Positions 46,109-54,548 of a stretch of DNA of 64,000 nucleotides are shown in pieces (the first letter of the stretch is position 1; every line of letters begins with the position of its first letter). Position numbers and translations under genes: made by a program. Source of the stretch: Primula veris. Lineage: Eukaryota > Streptophyta > Magnoliopsida > Ericales > Primulaceae. The stretch covers positions 31,658,967 to 31,722,966 of the forward strand of contig OY821744.1 of assembly GCA_963682055.1 (NCBI GenBank), in the 5' to 3' direction. The notes beneath the pieces were generated by a model, which was given only the letters and a program-made list of their open reading frames with translations, had not been told where the DNA came from and did not search any database.

Positions 46109-47464
46109 TAATCGGTTTCTGAACTCTAGAAGAGTGCATAATCCTAATTTTCCTTTGTTAAACTACCTTTTAGACTTTTAGTTGTGCCTTTGTGTGGCAT
46201 TTATACCCTTTTTTTGGTTTTTGATCCTTATCAATGATAATTTTATGAGTTTGCCATTTTTATGAACCTTATGACAGCTTTATTGTAAGCTGTTTATGCT
46301 TATTTTCTGATATTATACGAGGTACAAGTTTATCTATAAATTATAAGGAAATCAATGGGGCGAGTGAATGAGTTTCTATGCTCCAGTGGATTAGAATGGA
46401 TCCGAGGACATCGTTTCCGGATGCTGCTTGCGGATGAGTCATGATTAGGCTCTTTAGGTAGTCGTATTAAAAGTTGATTAGACGGTTGAAATAATAAGAT
46501 AATCATTTCTATTGCAGGATTACAATTTCAAAATATGTTTAAAGCTTCAACTCTCGTTTACTCAAAAGAAAAGAAGACTTGGTTTTGATAGTTCAATTGA
46601 CATGCTGTTTTGTGAAGTATTTTGATTGGAATTGCTCAGTAAAATGATATTACATATAAATGGACATGCAATCTAATATAATCCCTAAATACCGCCGTCG
46701 CTGAGTGATATCGAGAGTTCTCACTCGCACTTTTGTGTGACATAAGTTCAAATATGTTACCATTTTAATAACAATTGTCGAACTACACCACTCGACACCA
46801 TAAGACCGAAATATAAAAAAAATACGTTCGTCAGTTGTCACCTACTATCACGGGGAGGGTTTTAAAAACTGTTGGCATTGCTTCTAGTATATTTGTTGGT
46901 AAAATTGAAATATCGAGCAGTTCACATGGTGACCAAAATGTCCCATTGATTATAGTGAAACATTCAACTTGCTAAAATGCAAATAGCCTTCATGAACTAT
47001 TTTGCAAATGACCTCACTAATTTTGTAAACACCGACCCGACTCGTAGTGGTAACTGGTACGTAACACACTACTTTCACACATAAAAAACAAAAAATTACA
47101 ACGGCAACTCCACTTTTCCCACAACCCGTGCTCGAGTTTTTGCAGAGACAATATTTTGATTTTTTATTTCATTATATAATTTAATACACTAATGAACCAT
47201 TTAATTTTATATAAGATTCTATGTGGTATTTTATATTAAAAAAAACAGGTAAGTACTTGATTTGTTGAATAAATAACAGATTTGATCTCTAATTTTCTTT
47301 TTAAAAAATTATAGTATAATTTTAGTTCGAATGTGAAGTTTGTAAAAAAATTGCTTCGTATCATTGACTTTTTTGTTAAATGTACTCAACTTATTGCATC
47401 TAATATTTTCTACCTTAATATTTTACCATTTATTAATCGTATCTTATAAATTTTATTTAAATAC
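46109..47464. other. Intergenic, no gene seen; possible SINE-like head at 46690
   Basis: 3' region of the receptor gene, then AT-rich sequence. At 46695-46755, GTCGCTGAGTGATATCGAGAG followed by AAGTTCAAATATG resembles pol III A and B boxes of a tRNA-derived SINE. This is weak and no poly(A) tail is evident. Confidence 0.4.
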
Positions 47465-48240
47465 TTTTTTTTCGGAGAAAAAAAAAACCACATTTATCAA
47501 ATCGTTAAATGTAGAATTTACAAATACAAAGTGAGAGCAGCGTCTTTTTTTATGTTCTTTTTAGTCCAGGAAAGAATAAGAAGGTGTTCAATATATAGTT
47601 TCGGGTTCTTGATGGCAGATATAACGAATTGGGGAATTCCTCATTTTTTTTATATGAAAAATGTTTTCATTTGTCGAAATAGCATTAGTCTATAATATGC
47701 TTTCCAAATGAAAATTCTGATCACTTTTGGCACGGTGTTAGCCTTTCTGATAATTTTCCGTAGATCGGGGGAGGCATAGTACGTATGACAAGAAAGGCTT
47801 ATGTGACATATTTTCCTGTTTTGTCAAGATACTTGGATAACTACTTTTAACATAATATTTCCCGTTAAAGGTGAAATGTCGTATGATTTCATCATATAGC
47901 TTGATATGCGGGATTGGTACGAAAATGATGGTCTTCGCAACAATGTCGCAAGGGTACGTAACCGCTATATGTTTCTCGCTCACGAGGGCTATTTCTATCA
48001 CACCCTATGGCCTCGTTTTGTTGCGGGTGCGACACTTACTTTCTCCGGATTATAAGCCCGACAAGATAGTATCGGGATTAGAAAACATCTCTACACTTAT
48101 GAATTCCGGGAGTACGAATACCATCTCATAAAAATTTCCAAAAACCACTTTGAATCATTTGTAGCTCGAACCGGACACATATTACCCATGGGAGGCCCGA
48201 CTCCACGGATTGTTCAAGACTCAAATTATTCGGTTGCCCG
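47465..48240 (-). mobile_element. LINE remnant (RT-proximal/zf-RVT region)
   Basis: On the minus strand a frame from 48001 to 47738 contains IPHIKLYDEIIRHFTFNGKY followed by YVKSSY, which fits the conserved (D)E(I/L)IWH(F/Y)...NG.YSVKSGY stretch downstream of plant LINE reverse transcriptase. A short T-run at about 47465 followed by GGAGAAAA resembles the poly(A)-end arrangement of the LINE at 4878. The frame is broken on both sides and the rest is degraded. The identification rests on one motif stretch. Confidence 0.5.
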
Positions 48241-48274
48241 TAGCATTTTTATCAAGCAAAAATAAAATAAAATC

Positions 48275-48278
48275 AGCT

Positions 48279-48335
<57 letters not shown>
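48275..48335. repeat. (TA)n microsatellite
   Basis: About 30 TA dinucleotides directly abutting the left end of the gag-only retroelement. The last five bases (TATAT, 48331-48335) form its target duplication. Confidence 0.9.
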
Positions 48336-48340
<5 letters not shown>

Positions 48341-48362
48341 GCCCGTGTGCGGCTAAACCTTA

Positions 48363-48396
<34 letters not shown>

Positions 48397-49605
48397 TGAA
48401 TAAGGTTTAGGCGTTTTTCGCCTAATTAAAAAACTACGCAACTAACCACCCAATTTATGCAATTTTGAGCTTAATCGTTTTAACAAAAGTTAATGAATTA
48501 CTAAAATAACTAAACGCAAGCAATAAATAAGCAAGATATAAGTTGCGGAAATTAAAAGCAAGGGAAGAAAATGACACCGTGATTTATAGAGGTTCGGCAA
48601 ACGCGCCTACGTCCTCTCCTCGGTACTACCGAGTATTTCACTAAAATGTTTCTTCCGGATTTTACAAACCCTATCGAGCTCAATCGACCAATTGGCTCAC
48701 CCTCTACCCGGGGTTCCTACTCTTGATACAAGTGCAAGAGAACACGACTATGAGTCAACGACTCCCCCTCAATTTATGAGTACCCGAATGAAAAACCTAG
48801 AGCTTTTAAGCTTCACTTGCTTACAAAGCTTCTACCCGTTTACTCGCTCACAAATGAGTTTATAAAACACTCGATACAAATTTTGTTACAAAAATGTAAC
48901 TACACTCACTATTCTAATTGCTTCTTAAAAAGCTAATTGGTGAGTTGTTGATGATGATCGAGCTTGAATCTCTTTCTCTTTGATTTTCCTCTTTCTCGAA
49001 TATATATACACCAAAATGGTGATATTAGGGTTTTTAATGAGAGGTTGAAGGAAGTTGATTGGTATATTAAGATTGGTTGGATTTGAAAGAGAGATTGGGT
49101 GGTATATATATGCCAAAAGGTCTGTTTTTCTGTGTTATGACCGTTGGAAGTGGTTGAGGCTATATTCAGTGTTTTAAGCTATTTTCCAGAAAAAGCTGAG
49201 AAGCTATTTTCGAAAACTGCAGAAAACGATCGGTCATTTTCTACAGTCGATCGGTCGTTATTCAGAAAACGATCGGTCGTTTCTGAGTTTCGATCGATCG
49301 TTTTTCTTGTGGACTCTCTGGAAGAAATTGGTACAAAAACGATCGGTCGTTTTTGTCCAGTCGATTGGTCGATGTTGTCCTGGTCTCGCAAACCTTCGAA
49401 AGCTTGTAGCTTCTTCGTTTTAGCTCCGATTTTGGTTCCGTTTGAACCTATGGCTTCGTTATCGAAAGCTCTATCATTTAAAGACCTGAAATATACGTTT
49501 TCTATTTTTGGACAAGACAAGCATTATATCATCGAAATCGTAAAATCATTAAACGCATAATCAAAGTTATAATCAAAATCAATTATTGAAACCCATGGTT
49601 CAACA
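48336..49605 (-). repeat. Gag-only element, 3' LTR
   Basis: 1270 bp. A TATA box on the minus strand is at 49102-49113 (GCATATATATACC). A GATCGGTCG array is at about 49225-49375 and a run of 30 G at 48365-48394. Confidence 0.92.
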
Positions 49606-49618
49606 ATCTCCCCCATTT

Positions 49619-49875
49619 TGATTATGACAAATTAATGATGATTTTACATTAAAAAAATATCTCCTCCAATATAATAAAACGCATTTCTCTAAATCTCATT
49701 TTTCTCCCCCTTTGGCATTATCAAAATGCATTAAAAAAAATGGGGTTATGAGAAGGGTTTTTAAAGAAAAACTAAGACATGAAAAATATTATAAAGATGC
49801 ATATGCCCCACCTAATCACATATATGTATATATTAAAGGTTAGAGTATACCGATATGTGATGTCGAGGCCGCTCG
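49619..49875 (-). other. Gag-only element 3' UTR
   Basis: Non-coding AT-rich sequence between the gag stop and the polypurine tract. It contains no pol remnant that I recognise. Confidence 0.6.
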
Positions 49876-52110
49876 CTAATGACATTTGCATTGAGCGTTG
49901 CCAAGTCCAAATAGGTGGTACCATTTGTTGGTATGCCTTCCACCTTTGTCGATCAACGGCACTTCATTCTTGATGGCGGAGTCGATCTTCTTGACTTCCA
50001 CGACTTTTGACGGCGTTGCCAACCATTTGTTGATTTTCTCCTTTTGGATGGAGATACCTACAACACAATTTTTGTCCTTTGGTACCCAATTTCTTTTGGG
50101 TCCGACATTGCTAGTGGCTCGGGTCTTTACTACCCATTTCAAATCGCTTCTACTAACTTGAAAGCGATAAGGGCATCTCGAAGAAATATGCTCATTTCTA
50201 CTACAATGCACACAATGCTTAGACTTTTTAGTATAACGAGAGTTATACGAAGTTTTGGAAAGGGTTTTTGGAGTATCCATTTTGGTTTTAAAACCTATAC
50301 CTTTCCTATCATTAAAAGATTTTTGAAAAATCTTGGAAGTACTCCCTTTAGTAAAAACAACCTCTTGTTTAGGTGGAATGGGAGTTGTAGAAATATTAGA
50401 GGCTTTAACGAGGCGGGTTTTGTTTGAAGTAGAACCAATGCAATCAAAACCTATACCGCTCTTATCATTGAAATCTTTTTGACAACTCAAAATGTTATCT
50501 AAAACGGTTTTACCTTTAGAAAACTTTGAAATTGTTAAATTAAGTTTTTCAATGGAAATGACAAGATCGTTGTTTTTAGTTTTCAACGATTCATTCTCGG
50601 TTTCTAAAACCTTGACTTTGTCATTTAAGTTAAAAGCATGAGAACTCAAAACCTTGTTTTTGCTTTTAACTTTATTGAAAGCATTCTTCAACTCTTCAAA
50701 ATTTTCTAATAAATCACAATCTAAAAAAGATGGTTTTGAAAGAGTTTTAGTAAGTCTAGAGACTTCATTTTTAAGAAAATTGATCTCGGTTTGTAAAGAC
50801 TTATTATGAATGACGAGATCATTGTTTTTGTCTTTCAAGTCTTCCTTTTCGTCATCTATATCAAGTAAAGAGAATGACGATGTTGGAATAGACTCATTTT
50901 CAATTTTATCTCTTTTTAAAGATCTTATTTCTTCATTGAGAGAAGAATTTATCTTTTTAAGAGATTTGACCTTCTCTACAAGCTTAGGAAATTTTTCGGA
51001 ATAAATTCCACACATATGAATAAGTTCATCATGAGAGAATTCTTTTACCTCATCGTTGTCACTTTCGCTTGAGTGGTCACTTTCGCTTGAAGACGATTTG
51101 TTGGGCTCATTGTTGTCTTCCATGGCCATATAGCAACCAAGGTGCGCGACTTCATCTTGGTCGGAGCTATAGCTAGAGCTTGAATCGAATATCTTCTTCT
51201 TGGCTTTGCTCTTGCGATTCTTTAGGCAATCTCTCGCCATGTGTCCTTCCTTGCCACATGTATAGCAAACAAAATCGTTAGAATAAATTGAATTATTTGA
51301 CGATTTACCTTTATGTTTGCGTTGGTCCTTTAGCTTTAGGACTTCCTTGACGATTCGAATGATTTGCATTGAATTTTTGTCGTCATCGGATAACTCATCG
51401 CTCTCGTCACAAGTTGTTCCTTTGAAAGCTATCTCATTCTTTTTCGAGATTGGCTTGTGACTATTGAGGGTGATCTCGTGAGTAATGAGTGAACCCGTCA
51501 ATGCATCAAGAGAGTATGTATTCATGTCGTGCGCCTCTTGAATTGCGGTGACCTTTGGTTCCCATTCCTTCGGTAAGCTCCGAATCACCTTAGAAACCAT
51601 TTCCTTACAAGACAAACACTTACCAAGAGATGTTAATCCATTAGTAATTGTAGTAAATCTAGCAAGCATATCGGAAATAGTTTCACCCTCGCTCATTTTA
51701 AAAAGCTCGTAGTCATGAACTAATAGTTGGAGTTTGCAATCCTTAACTTGGTTAGTCCCTTCATGCATTACTACTAGCTTATCCCACATACCCTTAGCGG
51801 TTTTACAAGCGGAAATTTTGTTGTACTCGTTAGGAGAAACGGCACAAACAATAGCATACATCGCTTTGGCGTTCGTAGAGTAGGCTTCTAGTTGAGCGTT
51901 ATCTAGGTCCTCTACGGGGATTGGGTTCTCGCTATTTTCGGATGTAGGTGCGGAATATCCTACTTTTATGGTCATCCAAAGTCTAACATTATAGCTTTGT
52001 AAAAACATGCTCATCCTATCCTTCCAATATGAGAAATTTATTCCATCAAAATAAGGTGGAGTATTTGGGGATAAAGCTATGCCGGATGCGAAATTGTAAA
52101 AATTAGCCAT
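49876..52110 (-). CDS. Copia-type Gag polyprotein, 744 aa
   Basis: Retrotransposon capsid/nucleocapsid protein that packages element RNA in virus-like particles. The start at 52110 lies 48 bases after the primer-binding site. N-terminal about 220 residues form the DUF4219/UBN2 gag domain (FDGINFSYWKDRMSMFL, AKGMWDKLVVMHEGTNQVK, VSKVIRSLPKEWEPKVTAI). A zinc knuckle CYTCGKEGHMARDC follows (about residue 290), then a Ser/acidic stretch and a long Lys/Glu-rich coiled coil (about residues 370-560). A second CCHC motif, CVHCSRNEHISSRC, lies near residue 645. The frame is open throughout, in keeping with recent activity. It stops at NAQCKCH without the protease (a WYLDSGCSRHMTG-type motif is usual in intact relatives), so pol was lost upstream of integration. 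No stop or frameshift is seen. Confidence 0.93.
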   Translation of the reverse strand: MANFYNFASGIALSPNTPPYFDGINFSYWKDRMSMFLQSYNVRLWMTIKVGYSAPTSENSENPIPVEDLDNAQLEAYSTNAKAMYAIVCAVSPNEYNKISACKTAKGMWDKLVVMHEGTNQVKDCKLQLLVHDYELFKMSEGETISDMLARFTTITNGLTSLGKCLSCKEMVSKVIRSLPKEWEPKVTAIQEAHDMNTYSLDALTGSLITHEITLNSHKPISKKNEIAFKGTTCDESDELSDDDKNSMQIIRIVKEVLKLKDQRKHKGKSSNNSIYSNDFVCYTCGKEGHMARDCLKNRKSKAKKKIFDSSSSYSSDQDEVAHLGCYMAMEDNNEPNKSSSSESDHSSESDNDEVKEFSHDELIHMCGIYSEKFPKLVEKVKSLKKINSSLNEEIRSLKRDKIENESIPTSSFSLLDIDDEKEDLKDKNNDLVIHNKSLQTEINFLKNEVSRLTKTLSKPSFLDCDLLENFEELKNAFNKVKSKNKVLSSHAFNLNDKVKVLETENESLKTKNNDLVISIEKLNLTISKFSKGKTVLDNILSCQKDFNDKSGIGFDCIGSTSNKTRLVKASNISTTPIPPKQEVVFTKGSTSKIFQKSFNDRKGIGFKTKMDTPKTLSKTSYNSRYTKKSKHCVHCSRNEHISSRCPYRFQVSRSDLKWVVKTRATSNVGPKRNWVPKDKNCVVGISIQKEKINKWLATPSKVVEVKKIDSAIKNEVPLIDKGGRHTNKWYHLFGLGNAQCKCH

Positions 52111-52157
52111 CGGGATCTTAACTCTAGAATCGTTAGATTCCTATATGCAAGAGCCTC

Positions 52158-52171
52158 GGCTCTGATACCAA
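52158..52171 (-). other. Retrotransposon primer-binding site (tRNA-iMet)
   Basis: On the minus strand TGGTATCAGAGCC follows the 5' LTR end after two bases. It is complementary to the 3' end of plant initiator methionine tRNA and primes minus-strand DNA synthesis. It fixes the orientation of the element. Confidence 0.92.
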
Positions 52172-52172
52172 T

Positions 52173-53422
52173 TGTTGGCCCGTGTGCGGCTAAACCTTAG
52201 AGGGGGGGGGGGGTGAATAAGGTTTAGGCGTTTTTCGCCTAATTAAAAAACTACGCAACTAACCACCCAACTTATGCAATTTTGAGCTTAATCGTTTTAA
52301 CAAAAGTTAATGAATTGCTAAAATAACTAAACGCAAGCAATAAATAAGCAAGATATAAGTTGCGGAAATTAAAAGCAAGGGAAGAAAATGACACCGTGAT
52401 TTATAGAGGTTCGGCAAACGCGCCTACGTCCTCTCCTCGGTACTACCGAGTATTTCACTAAAATGTTTCTTCCGGATTTTACAAACCCTATCGAGCTCAA
52501 TCGACCAATTGGCTCACCCTCTACCCGGGGTTCCTACTCTTGATACAAGTGCAAGAGAACACGACTATGAGTCAATGACTCCCCCTCAATTTATGAGTAC
52601 CCGAATGAAAAACCTAGAGTTTTTAAGCTTCACTTGCTTACAAAGCCTCTATCCGTTTACTCGCTCACAAATGAGTTTATAAAACACTCGATACAAATTT
52701 TGTTACAAAAATGTAACTACACTCACTATTCTAATTGCTTCTTAAAAAGCTAATTGGTGAGTTGTTGATGATGATCGAGCTTGAATCTCTTTCTCTTTGA
52801 TTTTCCTCTTTCTCGAATATATATACACCAAAATGGTGATATTAGGGTTTTTAATGAGAGGTTGAAGGAAGTTGATTGGTATATTAAGATTGGTTGGATT
52901 TGAAAGAGAGATTGGGTGGTATATATATGCCAAAAGGTATGTTTTTCTGTGTTATGACCGTTGGAAGTGGTTGAGGCTATATTCAGTGTTTTAAGCTATT
53001 TTCCAGAAAAAGCTGAGAAGCTATTTTCGAAAACTGCAGAAAACGATCGGTCGTTTTCTACAGTCGATCGGTCGTTATTCAGAAAACGATCGGTCGTTTC
53101 TGAGTTTCGATCGATCGTTTTTCTTGTGGACTCTCTGGAAGAAATTGGTACAAAAACGATCGGTCGTTTTTGTCCAGTCGATCGGTCGATGTTGTCCTGG
53201 TCTCGCAAACCTTCGAAAGCTTGTAGCTTCTTCGTTTTAGCTCCGATTTTGGTTCCGTTTGAACCTATGGCTTCGTTATCGAAAGCTCTATCATTTAAAG
53301 ACCTGAAATATACGTTTTCTATTTTTGGACAAGACAAGCATTATATCATCGAAATCGTAAAATCATTAAACGCATAATCAAAGTTATAATCAAAATCAAT
53401 TATTGAACCCCATGGTTCAACA
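52173..53422 (-). repeat. Gag-only element, 5' LTR
   Basis: 1250 bp, nearly identical to the other LTR. The TATA box on the minus strand is at 52919-52930. The GATCGGTCG array lies at about 53042-53190, 110-260 bp upstream of it. The G-run is only 12 (52202-52213). Confidence 0.92.
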
Positions 53423-53425
53423 TAT

Positions 53426-53648
53426 ATATTATATGGGAAAGGATCTATACACACATAAAAAAACACATTATCTTTACACATCAATCACAACCCTCAATTT
53501 ACTAACTTTTAATGGTCAATATTATGTGTTTATTATTGTTATTAGATGAATCAATCTTGACAATTAAAAGTTAGTAAATTGAGGATTGTGATTGATGTGT
53601 AAAGATAATATGTTTTTTTATGTGTATAGATCATTCCCCATATTATAT
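53426..53648. mobile_element. Small MITE with 9-bp target duplication
   Basis: Element 53435-53639 (205 bp) has inverted arms of about 80 bp: left GGGAAAGGATCTATACACAC, complement of right GGGGAATGATCTATACACAT. It is flanked by ATATTATAT at 53426-53434 and 53640-53648. The 9-bp duplication and G-starting ends suggest a Mutator-type MITE, though the flank is low-complexity. It sits 12 bp from the retroelement LTR. Confidence 0.75.
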
Positions 53649-53664
53649 ATATGCATATATATTG

Positions 53665-53697
<33 letters not shown>

Positions 53698-54314
53698 GTA
53701 TATATAGGTGAGTGTTTATTTTGTAAATGTTAAATTAATCCAATTGTCAATTTGGGCTGAAACTGAGTTTATAATAAACTGGTCTTTATATAATTATATT
53801 AGGCTGAACCATTGCATTTTTTTTTTTACCTCAGCCCAGTCTGTGTCCCAGATCCAAACTTTACTGGATTTGGGCCTGAACCGCCCCTGATACTACCGAT
53901 ACAAAAACATAGTCATACAATTATTTCGTAGCATATGCCTTGTCAAAAAATACAACCAAACAATATTTTTATCTTCACACACGCAATGTGTGTGAATTGT
54001 GATTAGTAGCTAGTATACCAAAATTAAAATATGGAAAATAAATAGTAAATAATTTCATATCAATATAAATTTGGTGTTCATAGCAATACTCTCTCTCTAC
54101 GCTCTATTTGAAAGTAACTGTATTTTTCGATCACAAATTTTTTTTTACATGCAAAAACCGTAATTTTAAAATATAAATCGTAATTCAGAATTACGTTTTA
54201 CCTTTTCTTTAAAAAAAAATAAAATTAAATTAAAAATTAAAAATGTAAACTCGGAGAAAACAGATTTTTTTGCAGCCTCAATTGAATTAAAAGATCCAGC
54301 AAACCTCCCCGCGC
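53649..54314. other. Intergenic, (TA)-rich then unassigned
   Basis: TA-rich microsatellite to about 53705, then AT-rich sequence with no supported gene up to the promoter of the RNA-binding protein gene. Confidence 0.45.
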
Positions 54315-54548
54315 TTAAAACCCTAGCCTTCTTTCGGGAGAGAGATTCTAGAGAGAGAGAGAGAATTTCTCCGATCTCTATAAAAGCTCAGGTAAAAGTA
54401 AACCCTAATCTATAAGTATCACCCAATCTCAAGTGTAATCTGGGTCTCAGCTATATATATATATGTATAGATATGTGTGATATGTAACTAATGTTTTTTG
54501 TTTTGTTTTCTAGGGTTTTGGTGGGTTTATTGGAGAATTAAATAGTTA
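54315..54548 (+). promoter_or_regulatory. Leader and leader intron of the NTF2-RRM gene
   Basis: AAAACCCTAG (about 54317), a telo-box often seen near plant translation-related promoters, precedes a (GA)n stretch (54344-54363). A leader intron is likely at 54392-54513 (CTCAG|GTAAAAG ... TTTTCTAG|GG), leaving 35 bases of leader before the ATG at 54549. Inferred from splice-site quality. Confidence 0.55.

Larger units (their letters stand above)
48336..53422 (-). mobile_element. Gag-only (TR-GAG-like) LTR retrotransposon, SIRE-like copia
   Basis: Two LTRs (48336-49605 and 52173-53422) enclose 2.57 kb. Read on the minus strand, the 5' LTR is the right one. It starts TGTTGAACC and ends GGCCAACA, and is followed by TTGGTATCAGAGCC (52158-52171), a standard initiator-Met tRNA primer-binding site. 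The polypurine tract AATGGGGGAGAT precedes the 3' LTR at 49606-49618. The target duplication is TATAT on both sides (48331-48335 and 53423-53427). The only gene is gag; protease, integrase, RT and RNase H are absent, so mobility must depend on an autonomous relative. By eye the LTRs differ by about ten substitutions plus the G-run length, under 1%, so insertion is very recent. The GAGGTTCGGCAAACGCG LTR segment and coiled-coil gag suggest the SIRE/Maximus lineage. Confidence 0.92.

Noticed and set aside
47871..48131. 86-aa plus-strand frame
   Set aside because: It is antisense to the LINE remnant; the minus strand carries the recognisable motif.
49144..49560. 138-aa frame, with an almost identical copy at 52961-53377
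   Set aside because: It lies wholly in the LTR promoter region on the antisense strand and runs through the GATCGGTCG array. The identity reflects LTR identity, not a conserved gene.
53640..53710. TA-rich palindromes as a possible replication origin or matrix attachment site
   Set aside because: Simple (TA)n microsatellite beside two insertions; no further signal supports such a role.
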